From contig DASYXS010000047.1 in assembly GCA_035934535.1 (NCBI GenBank), forward strand, positions 1 to 18,912: a stretch of DNA of 18,912 nt. The letters run 5' to 3'. A model generated the notes under the pieces. It worked only from the letters and a program-made list of their open reading frames with translations, was not told where the DNA came from and ran no database searches. Positions within the stretch are counted from its first letter, which is position 1. Each line of letters begins with the position of its first letter. Source of the stretch: DASSJF01 sp035934535. GTDB taxonomy: Bacteria > Sysuimicrobiota > Sysuimicrobiia > Sysuimicrobiales > Segetimicrobiaceae. Positions 6,399 through 13,616 of this stretch are shown here, one piece after another. Both the position numbers and the translations under genes were made by a program.

Positions 6399-7625
6399 CT
6401 ACCCCGCGACGAGTCTGGCGAGCAGACCGGCGGCCGCCCCGCCGAGAACCAGCCATGCGGAATTCACGCGGTACCGGATCAGCAGCACCGCCGCCGCCAC
6501 CGCCAGCATAAGCGTCACCGGATCGACGATGCTGGTCACGCCCAACTGCCATGCCACCGCGGCCATGAGCCCAAGGGCGGCGGCGTTGGCGCCGTCCAGA
6601 AACGCCGCGGTCCACGGCGAGGCGCGCAGCCGCGGAACGAGCGGGTAGACGACCGCGACGAACACGAACGACGGCAGAAAGATGCCGGCCGTGGCCACGA
6701 TCGCGCCGCTCCACCGGCCGGTCAGGTAGCCGATGAACGTCGCCGTGGTGAAAACCGGGCCGGGCGTGAACTGGCCGACCGCGACCGCGTCGAGGAGCTG
6801 GCGGTCCGTCAGCCATCCAAGCCGGCGCACGAAGTCGTCGCGCAGGAACGCGAGCAGGACGTAGCCGCTGCCGTAGAGGGTCGCGCCGATCTTCAGGAAC
6901 GTCAGAAACAGCGTTGCGAGGCTGAAGCCGCCGGTCGCGGCGGGCGCCACCGCGCCCGGATCGAGGGGCACCGCCGGGACGAGCAGCATCGCGCGTCCCC
7001 GAAACGCCGGCCGGTGGAGCGGCAGCCGGGACCGGTTCTCGATTACCATGACGAGCACCGCCAGTCCGAACAACGGCACCAGCGGATTGAAGCCCAGGAA
7101 ATACAGCGCCATGGCCAGCACGACCGCGACGCCGAGCCGCCACGTTTTCACCGCGGTGCGCAGCAGGCCGTAGATCGCCTGCACGATCACCGCGATGATG
7201 ACGGGCTTGATCCCGTACAGCAGCGCGGCCGCCTGAGGCAGGGATCCATAACGCACATAGGCCCAGGCGAACGCGAGCACCAGCAGCATCGCCGGCAGGA
7301 TGAAGAGCATCCCGGCGAGGACGAGACCGATCGGGCCCGCCCGCGCGTAGCCGAGATAGATCGCGAGCTCTGTGGAGGTGGGCCCCGGGATCAGGTTGCT
7401 CGCGCCGAGCAGGTCGAGGAACTGCTGCTCCGTCATCCACTTCCGTCGCGCCACCACCTCCTGCCGCATGAGGCCGATGTGCGCCGCGGGACCGCCGAAC
7501 GCGATCCAGCCCAGTTTGAGAAAGAGGGCCGCGACTTCCCGCAGCGCCGCGCGCCGGCCCGCGGACGGTAAGCTCACGATGCCGTGTGCTTCGGCGCGCG
7601 CGGCGCCGGCACCGCCCGGCGGCAT
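6399..7625 (-). CDS. chrA: ChrA-family (CHR) transporter, two-domain
   Basis: This is a 408-residue long-chain CHR-family membrane protein. Biochemically studied members export chromate with proton exchange; other anions have not been excluded for most of the family. The two homologous halves are visible: half 1 has LFLKLGWIAFGGPAAHIGLM (34-53) and GASNLIPGPTSTELAIYLGY (74-93), and half 2 has LKIGATLYGSGYVLLAFL and AVGQFTPGPVFTTATFIGYL. About ten hydrophobic helices follow this pattern. ATG 7625 overlaps the antiporter stop (ATGA), so the two are translationally coupled and share the fluoride-riboswitch leader. The frame stays open upstream to 8243, but that part is antisense-like Arg-rich sequence inside the antiporter gene. 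Given its position, fluoride-stress relevance should be considered as well as chromate. Confidence 0.93.
   Translation of the reverse strand: MPPGGAGAARAEAHGIVSLPSAGRRAALREVAALFLKLGWIAFGGPAAHIGLMRQEVVARRKWMTEQQFLDLLGASNLIPGPTSTELAIYLGYARAGPIGLVLAGMLFILPAMLLVLAFAWAYVRYGSLPQAAALLYGIKPVIIAVIVQAIYGLLRTAVKTWRLGVAVVLAMALYFLGFNPLVPLFGLAVLVMVIENRSRLPLHRPAFRGRAMLLVPAVPLDPGAVAPAATGGFSLATLFLTFLKIGATLYGSGYVLLAFLRDDFVRRLGWLTDRQLLDAVAVGQFTPGPVFTTATFIGYLTGRWSGAIVATAGIFLPSFVFVAVVYPLVPRLRASPWTAAFLDGANAAALGLMAAVAWQLGVTSIVDPVTLMLAVAAAVLLIRYRVNSAWLVLGGAAAGLLARLVAG
7600..7623. repeat. 24-base exact repeat, copy 1 (start of chrA)
   Basis: Bases 7600-7623 (beginning GCGGCGCCGG, ending CCCGGCGGC) are identical to 8990-9013. 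This copy covers the chrA start codon region and encodes the first residues PPGGAGAA. Confidence 0.9.
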
Positions 7626-8827
7626 CAGTCGGTCGCCGCGGCGGCCTCCAGCGCGACGTCGCCTTCCGATCCGTCGACCGGGCGCAGGTGGTGATGCGGC
7701 AGGAAGAAGCGGTTCGCGATCCACGTCGGCACGACGGCACTCGCGATCACGGTGGCCACGAGAAACGAGTACTGCGACTGCGTGATGATCCGGTGCGAGA
7801 GCCCGTACAAAGAGGAGATCGTGCCGAACGTGAGGCCGGTCGACATCAGAAGCGTCGTATACATCGCGTCGGGTCTCGGATACCGTTGGGCCATCGTGAC
7901 CGGGAAGATCCCCACGAACTTGCTCACCGCCTTCGCGCAGAAGAGCGCGGCGAACGTCCCGAGCCCGGCCGCGATCACCGGGACCTGCACGAACGACCCG
8001 GCCCGCAGGAAGTAAAACGGCGTCAGCAGGCCGAGTGTCAGAGTCCGCAGCCGCCGGATCAGCTCCGCGTCGCGGCCGACCGTTCCGGCGAGCACCATGC
8101 CGATCAGGTACGCGGGCAGCACGGCTTCGGAGCCCGACCACGCCGCGAGCCACCCCAAGCCGAACAGTGCAAACAGGAGGAACTTGGCCTCGAACTCGGA
8201 CGTCCGTCCGCCGTGATGGCGGAACAGATGCTCCGTCGTCCACAGCAGCGCGAACAGCGCGGCCAGGGTCCCGAGCGAGAAGGCGCCGGTCTTCCAGGTA
8301 AACGGGGCGAACAGGAGGCCGAGCGCGATCACGGTGCCGAGGTCATTGATGAAGCACGCCGCGAGGATGACTTTGCCGAACGGGGTCTTGTTGAGGCCCA
8401 GTTCCAAGAGCACGGCGTAGACAACCGCCACGGACGTCGTCGACAGCGCGACGCCGGCGAGCCACGCGGCGCGGGGATCCCAGCCGAGCACCGCCCGGGC
8501 CACCCACGCGGCGCCGAGAAACGGCGCCAGGAAGCCGATCAGGCCGAGCGCCGTGGTTTCCTTCCAGGTCTTGCGAAACGCGACGGGGTCGAGCTCCGCG
8601 CCGGCGAGAAACGTGAGAATTACCGCGCCAGCGCCGGCGAGAAAGGTGATCCACCCCTCCCCCGCGCCCATCGCCGCGGCCCCCCACCGGGCCGTGATCA
8701 CCCACGAGGCGCCGACGCCGATCACAATCTCGGTCAGCGCGACGGACACCCTCAGCCACGCCGCGCACAGCGTTGCGACCAGCGCAAGCCCGATCCAGAG
8801 TGCGCCCAGCAGCCACATGTGATCCAT
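7625..8827 (-). CDS. CPA2-type cation/proton antiporter (KefB/Nha-like) under fluoride riboswitch control
   Basis: This 400-residue membrane protein is of the sodium/hydrogen exchanger (CPA2) type, with about twelve helices and no C-terminal TrkA-N domain. Motifs seen: ILTFLAGAELDP (70-81), a typical CPA2 helix-3 motif; VALSTTSVAVVYAVL (126-140); and ACFINDLGTVIALG (157-170) with the N161-D162 pair expected for the ion-binding ND motif. LTLGLLTPFYFLRAG and LLMSTGLTFGTIS follow. ATG 8827 is chosen because AAAGGA lies 7 bases upstream and the first helix follows directly. The in-frame ATG at 8959 lies inside the promoter and riboswitch, so it is rejected. Antiporters of this class are a known gene type downstream of crcB-motif riboswitches. 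The transported ion is not provable here; Na+, K+ or F-linked roles are all open. Confidence 0.92.
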   Translation of the reverse strand: MDHMWLLGALWIGLALVATLCAAWLRVSVALTEIVIGVGASWVITARWGAAAMGAGEGWITFLAGAGAVILTFLAGAELDPVAFRKTWKETTALGLIGFLAPFLGAAWVARAVLGWDPRAAWLAGVALSTTSVAVVYAVLLELGLNKTPFGKVILAACFINDLGTVIALGLLFAPFTWKTGAFSLGTLAALFALLWTTEHLFRHHGGRTSEFEAKFLLFALFGLGWLAAWSGSEAVLPAYLIGMVLAGTVGRDAELIRRLRTLTLGLLTPFYFLRAGSFVQVPVIAAGLGTFAALFCAKAVSKFVGIFPVTMAQRYPRPDAMYTTLLMSTGLTFGTISSLYGLSHRIITQSQYSFLVATVIASAVVPTWIANRFFLPHHHLRPVDGSEGDVALEAAAATD

Positions 8828-8853
8828 CTGCGTGTCCTTTCCGGGGGGCAACG

Positions 8854-8885
8854 AAAAAGCTCCCACCCCGCGTGAGGTAGGAGCT
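8854..8885 (-). terminator. Riboswitch-controlled intrinsic terminator
   Basis: AGCTCCTACCTC (8885-8874) pairs with GGGGTGGGAGCT (8869-8858) around the loop ACGC. This gives a 12-bp stem with two G-U pairs, followed by a T run to 8854. The first six bases are also the pseudoknot strand of the aptamer, so the two structures exclude each other. The Shine-Dalgarno AAAGGA lies beyond the terminator, so control is transcriptional. Confidence 0.9.
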
Positions 8886-8938
8886 ATCAGCCGGCGGTCG
8901 CAAGGAACGCGGGCGGTTGTCAGGCGAGCTCCATCGCC
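8854..8938 (-). promoter_or_regulatory. Fluoride riboswitch (crcB motif) with terminator expression platform
   Basis: The minus strand from G8938 matches the crcB-motif aptamer. The first hairpin is GGCG (8938-8935), loop ATGGAGCT (8934-8927), then CGCC (8926-8923). The joining segment with AAC (8918-8916) follows. A second stem region closes at GGC (8892-8890), then comes the conserved TGAT (8889-8886). The strand AGCTCC (8885-8880) pairs with GGAGCT in the first loop to form the pseudoknot, followed by TAC. The same AGCTCC strand opens a terminator hairpin. Fluoride binding stabilises the pseudoknot and should prevent termination, so the switch turns the antiporter and chrA ON. Expected transcription start is at or next to G8938, so the aptamer is at the 5' end of the RNA. 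Confidence 0.93.
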
Positions 8939-8945
8939 GGCGCCC

Positions 8946-8975
8946 ATTATAGGCGTCACCGTCTCGGCCCGTCAA
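8946..8975 (-). promoter_or_regulatory. Sigma-70 promoter of the fluoride-responsive operon
   Basis: TTGACG (8975-8970), an 18-base spacer, and perfect TATAAT (8951-8946) on the minus strand. The predicted start lies near 8938-8940, exactly at the riboswitch aptamer. The promoter shares the 8939-9087 intergenic region with the divergent GAF/HD-GYP gene. Confidence 0.92.
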
Positions 8976-8989
8976 CGGGTGGAGCGCGG

Positions 8990-9013
8990 GCGGCGCCGGC
9001 ACCGCCCGGCGGC
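8990..9013. repeat. 24-base exact repeat, copy 2 (upstream of the fluoride operon promoter)
   Basis: Identical to 7600-7623 and in the same orientation. It lies in the divergent intergenic region, 15 bases before the -35 element of the riboswitch promoter. Nothing else is recognisable between it and the GAF/HD-GYP start except the short repeats GGCACAA at 9045 and 9062 around CCCCAAATGGGG (9052-9063). Confidence 0.9.
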
Positions 9014-9087
9014 GTCGAGCGCTGCGCCCCCGGCCGTTTGGTCTGGCACAACCCCAAATGGGGCACAAGGATTCTACAGTGGGGGCC

Positions 9088-10923
9088 ATGGCAGAAGACG
9101 GCGCTCCGCAGGGTGATACGCTGGTGCGTCGGGACCAGGATTCCCCAACCTCATTCCCCGGCGGCACGCTAACAGAACGTTTCATAAGCCTCTGTGGAAC
9201 CTTGACGCGGTCCACGTCGGCGGCCGACGCCGCCGAAGCGATCGGGGTGGCCGCGCTCACCTTGACGGGCGGGCAGCGCGGCGCGGTGGACCTCCACGCC
9301 GCGGACGGCAAGGCGGCGCGCCTGTGGGCCTCGCGCGGCGGGGTTCCGGAGCACTACGGTACGCTCGGATCCGCCCCGGCGATCTTCTCCGACGTCCGAG
9401 ACCTTCCGCACGATGACGCGCTCCGCCAGACCGCGGAGCGCGAGGGGTATCGCGCGCTCGCCTCGTGGCCGCTCGCTCGCGCCGGCAGGAGACTCGGATC
9501 GATCGTCTGCTGCTTCGACGCCCCCCGCAGCTGGTCCGCGGCCGAACTCGACGTCATGTCGGCGCTGGCGATGCAGGGGGCCGTGGCGCTGGAAGCCGCC
9601 CTGCTCGCCGAACGGACCGGCCGGTCCGAACCGGACGCCGACGCGAACGACGTCCGCATCGGCGAGGCGCTGCGGATTCTACAAACCGAGAACGCATCGC
9701 TGCTCGAGGCGCACCGCGAGCTGGAAGCGCAGCACGCGCGGCTCGCGCAGGCCCGTCAACAATTAGGGGCACTGAACCTGTGGCTGCTGGCCATGCGAGA
9801 CGGGCTGCAGACGGAGCGCGCCCGCGTCGCGGATGCCCGCGGAGCGTTCGATGCGCAGATCGCCGCGGCCCGGCGGGAGCTCGAAAACGAGAGCGCGCGG
9901 CTCACCGCGGCCGCCCGCGAAGCGCTCGGTGCGCAGATCACCGCGGCCCGGCGGGAGCTCGAAGACGAGAGCGCACGACTCGCGGCGATGCGGCGCGACC
10001 TGTTCGAGCACCCGGTCCGGCATACCGACCCGCAGCAGGAGCCGGCGGCCGGGCGGACGCGCGTGTCCGACGCCAAGCGAATCTTGGAAGCGGAGAGCGC
10101 GCGGCTGAGGGAGACGCTGGAGACGGCGAACAGCGCGCCTCCGGCCGACTCCATCGCGGCGGCGCGGCCGGCGACAATCCCCGTAGAGGCTTCCGCCGCC
10201 CCCGTGCCGTCTCCACAGGCGTCGAACGGCTCGGCCGGCGCGGTCCAATCCGGGCCCGCCTACGAGCTCGGCGGACCGCTTCCGGCGCCCCGCGCACTCG
10301 AGGAGCTCTACCCGCTGCTCGTCGAGCGCGCGGCCAAGTTGGCGAACGCCGAGCGCAGCCCGCTCAAGGCGGAGGAACAGGTGAAGATCCTCGGCCGGGC
10401 CCTCGACGAACGCGACGGCCACCGGGCCGGCTACGGCGAGCGCCTGGAGGCGTGGGCCGCGGCCGCGGCGGGCGCGCTGGGCTGCAGCCGCGAGAATATC
10501 ATGGACATCCGCTGCGCGGCCCTGCTTCACGATCTTGGGAAGATCGGCGTGCCGGAAGCGATTCTCCGCGCCACGGCCCGCCTGACGGAGCACGAACGCG
10601 CCATCGTGCGCACGGTGCCGACCCTGGCGGAGCAGGTGCTGCGGCCGGTGAAGGGCATGCAGGGCGTCGCCTCGATTCTCCGCCACCGCTACGAACAGTG
10701 GGACGGGAAGGGCTATCCCGACGGTCTCCGGGGCGACCAGATTCCGCTCGGGGCGAGAATCCTCGCCGTGGTGGACGCGTACGGCGTGATGACGACGGTA
10801 CGGCCATATCGGGCGATGGTGTACTCACTGGATGCCGTCGCGGAACTCCGCCGCTGCGCGGGCGCGCAGTTCGACCCCAAGGTGGTCGACGCGTTCTGTG
10901 ATGTGTTGAAGCGGGAAGGTTAG
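9088..10923 (+). CDS. GAF / coiled-coil / degenerate HD-GYP regulator
   Basis: The protein has 611 residues and no membrane segments. Order: a GAF-like sensor domain (about 30-172, ending SIVCCFDAPRSWSAAELDVMSALAMQGAVALEAA); a long Arg/Glu/Ala coiled coil (about 190-345); a Pro/Ala/Ser linker (346-400); and an HD-GYP domain (about 430-605). HD-GYP landmarks present are HDLGKIGVPEAIL (481-493), WDGKGYPDGL (538-547), IPLGARILAVVDAY (552-565) and RPYR (572-575). Several metal-ligand positions are changed: the usual GHS-type His is Tyr (GYGERLE), the THP His is Val (TVP, 509-511), HHE reads RYE (with a His one position earlier) and DAL(T/M)S reads GVMTT. It may therefore be a sensor or scaffold rather than a c-di-GMP phosphodiesterase. 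ATG 9088 follows GGGGG; an in-frame ATG at 9058 lacks a ribosome site. Confidence 0.86.
   Translation: MAEDGAPQGDTLVRRDQDSPTSFPGGTLTERFISLCGTLTRSTSAADAAEAIGVAALTLTGGQRGAVDLHAADGKAARLWASRGGVPEHYGTLGSAPAIFSDVRDLPHDDALRQTAEREGYRALASWPLARAGRRLGSIVCCFDAPRSWSAAELDVMSALAMQGAVALEAALLAERTGRSEPDADANDVRIGEALRILQTENASLLEAHRELEAQHARLAQARQQLGALNLWLLAMRDGLQTERARVADARGAFDAQIAAARRELENESARLTAAAREALGAQITAARRELEDESARLAAMRRDLFEHPVRHTDPQQEPAAGRTRVSDAKRILEAESARLRETLETANSAPPADSIAAARPATIPVEASAAPVPSPQASNGSAGAVQSGPAYELGGPLPAPRALEELYPLLVERAAKLANAERSPLKAEEQVKILGRALDERDGHRAGYGERLEAWAAAAAGALGCSRENIMDIRCAALLHDLGKIGVPEAILRATARLTEHERAIVRTVPTLAEQVLRPVKGMQGVASILRHRYEQWDGKGYPDGLRGDQIPLGARILAVVDAYGVMTTVRPYRAMVYSLDAVAELRRCAGAQFDPKVVDAFCDVLKREG
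9852..9981 (+). repeat. Two tandem copies, 78-base period, in the coiled coil
   Basis: A 52-base unit at 9852-9903 recurs at 9930-9981 with four mismatches, a period of 78 bases or 26 codons. Each copy encodes AQI(A/T)AARREL E(N/D)ESARL. The near-identical DNA indicates a recent in-frame duplication that lengthens the coiled coil without changing the reading frame. A third weaker cousin (AKRILEAESARL) follows at protein residues 329-340. Confidence 0.9.
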
Positions 10924-10939
10924 GACGCCGGCGTCGACG

Positions 10940-11557
10940 TCATGACGGCCGGCCGCCACCGCACTCGCACCCCAGCAGAAACGCTTTCACGTTTTCCTCG
11001 TGGAAACGCGGCAGCACCTCGAGCATCGCGGCGCGCACCGCGTCGGCGTCGAGCCCGGCGCGGCGCGTCAGGGCCCCCAGCATGATGGAGTTGGCAAAGA
11101 GCGCGTTGTTGAACCGCTCCTTCGCGAGCGCGGTCGCCGGCACGCGCACGTGGCGCTCCGGGTCGCGCGGCTGCACCTTCGTCACCATGTCGGGATCGTA
11201 CAGGATCGCGCCCGAGGCCAGCCCGTAGAACTTCGTGTACGCCGACTGCGAGAACGCGACGAAGTAGTCGGCGTGCTCGACCACCGGGCTGTCGACGTAC
11301 TCGGGCGCCACCACGATCTGCGCCCGGACGTACCCGCCGCGGGTCTCGGTGCCGTGGCTCTTGAGCATCGTGACGCGCATCCCCTGACGGATCGCGGCGA
11401 GGCCGAGGATCTGGCCCATCCGCACGACGCCCTGACCGCCGAAGCCGCTGATCAGGATCTCGGTGCGGGCCTTCGTGAGAACGCCCGCGGCGGCCACAGC
11501 CGGCCCTCCGCTCGCCTCAGTCGTGACCGCCCCTGCCGTTCCCCGCGCTGGTTTCAT
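10940..11557 (-). CDS. korC: 2-oxoacid:ferredoxin oxidoreductase, gamma subunit
   Basis: The 205-residue gamma subunit of a CoA-dependent 2-oxoacid:ferredoxin oxidoreductase. It shows the family signature TEILISGFGGQGVVRMGQILGLAA (about 32-55), then MLKSHGTETRGGYVRAQIVV, the CoA-binding-type region. NNALFANSIMLGAL and a Cys-containing C-terminus (LLGCECGGGRPS) follow. The gene starts at ATG 11557, overlapping the end of korB by 41 bases, an unusually long overlap. No alternative in-frame ATG, GTG or TTG lies between there and the conserved domain, so the start stands. It is the last gene of the operon and converges on the HD-GYP gene with a 16-base gap holding only the short palindrome GACGCCGGCGTC. 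Confidence 0.93.
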   Translation of the reverse strand: MKPARGTAGAVTTEASGGPAVAAAGVLTKARTEILISGFGGQGVVRMGQILGLAAIRQGMRVTMLKSHGTETRGGYVRAQIVVAPEYVDSPVVEHADYFVAFSQSAYTKFYGLASGAILYDPDMVTKVQPRDPERHVRVPATALAKERFNNALFANSIMLGALTRRAGLDADAVRAAMLEVLPRFHEENVKAFLLGCECGGGRPS

Positions 11558-12374
11558 GGTTTCCGGCGACGCGGCTGTTGAGATCGCGCAAGAGGCGTGA
11601 AAACTCCGGCCGGCTGTTGCTGGCGTCGTGCTTGACGCCGGTCTCCCAGGTGAATTCCGTGGGCTTGCCCTCGCGGTCGACGCCGCGGGTGTGGTCCTCG
11701 ATCCACTGGATGTTGGCGACGGTGTCGCGCGTACCGAGCGCGTAGGCGCCGAAGTTCTCGTTGCACTGGAACCGCACGTGCACGAAGGAGAACCCGTCGT
11801 TTTGCAGCGCCTTCTTGATCGCTTTCTTCGTCTGCATCCACTGCACGGCCGTGTACTCGGCGACGAACGTCGCGCCGGCGGCCTTCACGATGTCGCACGG
11901 ATCGAAGCTCGGCTCGACCATGCCGTACGGGCTGGAGTTCATCACGTACCCCGCCGGGGTGGTGGGCGAAAACTGGCCGCCGGTGGACTCGTACCCCATG
12001 TTGTCTTCGCAGATCACGGTGACGCCGAGGTTGCGCCGCGCCGCGTGGATCAGGTGGGACGTGCCGATCGCCGCCGCGTCGCCGTCGCCGACCACCACCA
12101 CGTACTTCTTGTCAGGTTGGGCCACCTTGAGGCCCGTCGCCACGGCCAACGCGCGCCCGTGGGTCGCGCCGACGTTGTCGCCGCCCCAGGTCGCGTAGGT
12201 CTGCCGGCCGACGCAGCCGATGCCGGTGATGAACACGACGTCTTCCCGCGACAAGCCCAGTTCATCGATCGCCTGCAGAATCCAGTTCTCGATCATCCCG
12301 ATGCCGCAGCCGTGGCACGCCTTCGTCGGGATCTGGCTCGGCCGCAGATACTTCTCGACCAGGCGGTTGGCCAT
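11517..12374 (-). CDS. korB: 2-oxoacid:ferredoxin oxidoreductase, beta subunit (TPP/Fe-S)
   Basis: The 285-residue beta subunit carries thiamine diphosphate and a [4Fe-4S] cluster and catalyses oxidative decarboxylation. Cluster and cofactor motifs: CHGCG (20-24), GIGC (51-54), THGRALAVATGLK (71-83), and the TPP motif GDGDAAAIGTSHLIHAARRN (96-115). EDNMGYESTGGQFSPTTPAG (123-142) supports the TPP/Mg site. A further Cys in the FQCNENFG segment is a probable fourth cluster ligand. The canonical family opens with W-C-P-G-C-G; here the first position reads KACHGCGIGMIENW, so this is a divergent branch. ATG 12374 lies 3 bases beyond the korA stop. The substrate cannot be assigned from sequence; 2-oxoglutarate, branched-chain and aryl 2-oxoacids are all possible. 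Confidence 0.95.
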   Translation of the reverse strand: MANRLVEKYLRPSQIPTKACHGCGIGMIENWILQAIDELGLSREDVVFITGIGCVGRQTYATWGGDNVGATHGRALAVATGLKVAQPDKKYVVVVGDGDAAAIGTSHLIHAARRNLGVTVICEDNMGYESTGGQFSPTTPAGYVMNSSPYGMVEPSFDPCDIVKAAGATFVAEYTAVQWMQTKKAIKKALQNDGFSFVHVRFQCNENFGAYALGTRDTVANIQWIEDHTRGVDREGKPTEFTWETGVKHDASNSRPEFSRLLRDLNSRVAGNHETSAGNGRGGHD

Positions 12375-12377
12375 CGA

Positions 12378-13616
12378 CTACCGCACCTCCGTCCAGATGT
12401 ACGGCATCGCGGGAATGCCCCGCCCCTTCCCCACTCCGTCGAGTGCCCGGAGCACTTCCTCCACGGTGTGGAGCTCGGCGCTCTTCCCCATGAAGTGCAC
12501 CCGGTCGCGCGCCGGGGCCGCCCGCTGCACCTCACGGACGAGCTGCCCGTCGTAGTTGAGCTCGCAGACGACGTACGGCACGTCGCGAGTGAACAGCTCG
12601 TCGGGGAACGGCCACAGCGTGATGAGCCGCAGGAAACCCGCCCGGACTCCCGCCCGCCGCGCCTGCAGGACCGCGGTCTTCGCGGTGCGGGCGGTCGCAC
12701 CGTACGCCACGACGATGACGTCGGCGTCGTCCAGCCCCACCGCCTCGTACCGCAGCAGCTCGCCGCGGTGACGGCGGATCTTGTTGATGAGCCGGATCGA
12801 CTGGTCCCAGTGTGCTTCCATCTCCTCGATGTCGTAGCCTTCGGGCGTATGCGTGTACGCGGAGACGCACACCCCGGTCCCCATGCCGACGACGTTCGGC
12901 GCGACGTCGATCGCGTCGGACCCCTGCGGGTAGAACGGCATCTCGGTGTTGTGGCGCCGCGGCACCACGATCTGCGCGAGGTCGTCGGCGGACCGCGGCA
13001 GGAAGAGATCTTCCTGCATGTCCGAGATCACCTGATCCGTCAGGATCGTCACGACAGTGCGGAAGCGCTCCGCGAGATTGAGCGCGTCGATCGTGAGCCA
13101 GTAGGTCTCCTGCACGCTGTCCGGCGACAAGACGAGGCTCTCGATGTTGCCGCCGTGCGAGCAGTAGCGGGCGATGTAGAACTCGCCCTGGCCCGGCGCG
13201 CCGGTGATGCCGCTCACCGGCCCCACCCGCATCGCGTCGACGATCACGAGCGGTATCTCGTTCGCGACCGCCCACCCGTACGCGTCGTGCATCAGCGTGT
13301 AGCCGGGTCCGGAACTCGCGCTCATCGCCTTCAGTCCGGCGAGGCTCGCGCCGGCGCACATGTGGACGCCGGCCAGCTCGTCTTCCGCCTGCACGTAGTA
13401 GCCGCCGACCTGCGGCAGGCGCTTCGACATGTGCTCGGCGATCTCGGTGGCCGGCGTGATCGGGTAGCCGGCGAAGAAGCGGCAGCCCGCGGCGATGGCG
13501 CCCTCTGTCAAGGCGAACGTTCCGGTCTCGAGCACGCGGCGCCCGTCCGTGAAGCGCGTGTTCCACTCCGCCCACGGCGCGACGAGCCGGACCGGTGCGA
13601 CCGAGGGCGCGATCAC
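12378..13616 (-). CDS. korA: 2-oxoacid:ferredoxin oxidoreductase, alpha subunit
   Basis: A 412-residue alpha subunit with the pyrimidine-binding fold of the TPP-dependent oxidoreductase. Seen: GNEA-like region TGTFALTEGAIAAGCRFFAGYPITPATEIAEHM (32-64), QAEDELAGVHMCAGASLAGLKAMSASSGPGY (75-105), and the PLVIVDAMRVGPVSGITG stretch. The C-terminal transketolase-C-like domain includes DVIVVAYGATARTAKTAV and GFLRLITLWPFPDE. The GTG start at 13616 overlaps the korD stop (GTGA), so the four genes are translationally chained in the order D-A-B-C. The YPITP motif supports alpha-subunit identity very strongly. Unlike many KorA proteins there is no fused gamma domain at the N-terminus. Confidence 0.95.
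   Translation of the reverse strand: MIAPSVAPVRLVAPWAEWNTRFTDGRRVLETGTFALTEGAIAAGCRFFAGYPITPATEIAEHMSKRLPQVGGYYVQAEDELAGVHMCAGASLAGLKAMSASSGPGYTLMHDAYGWAVANEIPLVIVDAMRVGPVSGITGAPGQGEFYIARYCSHGGNIESLVLSPDSVQETYWLTIDALNLAERFRTVVTILTDQVISDMQEDLFLPRSADDLAQIVVPRRHNTEMPFYPQGSDAIDVAPNVVGMGTGVCVSAYTHTPEGYDIEEMEAHWDQSIRLINKIRRHRGELLRYEAVGLDDADVIVVAYGATARTAKTAVLQARRAGVRAGFLRLITLWPFPDELFTRDVPYVVCELNYDGQLVREVQRAAPARDRVHFMGKSAELHTVEEVLRALDGVGKGRGIPAMPYIWTEVR

Noticed and set aside
7626..8243. Upstream extension of chrA
   Set aside because: It is out-of-frame sequence inside the antiporter gene; the ATG at 7625 directly precedes the family N-terminus and overlaps the antiporter stop.
8828..8959. Earlier in-frame ATG (8959) for the antiporter
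   Set aside because: It lies within the promoter and before the riboswitch; translation would disrupt the aptamer and there is no Shine-Dalgarno there, unlike at 8827.
9041..9068. Possible sigma-54 site (TGGCAC) or operator formed by two GGCACAA copies around CCCCAAATGGGG
   Set aside because: The -12 half (TTGCA) is missing at the required distance, and two 7-base copies are too weak to call an operator.
10924..10935. Palindrome GACGCCGGCGTC between convergent genes as a terminator
   Set aside because: Only 6 bp per arm, no loop and no T run on either strand.
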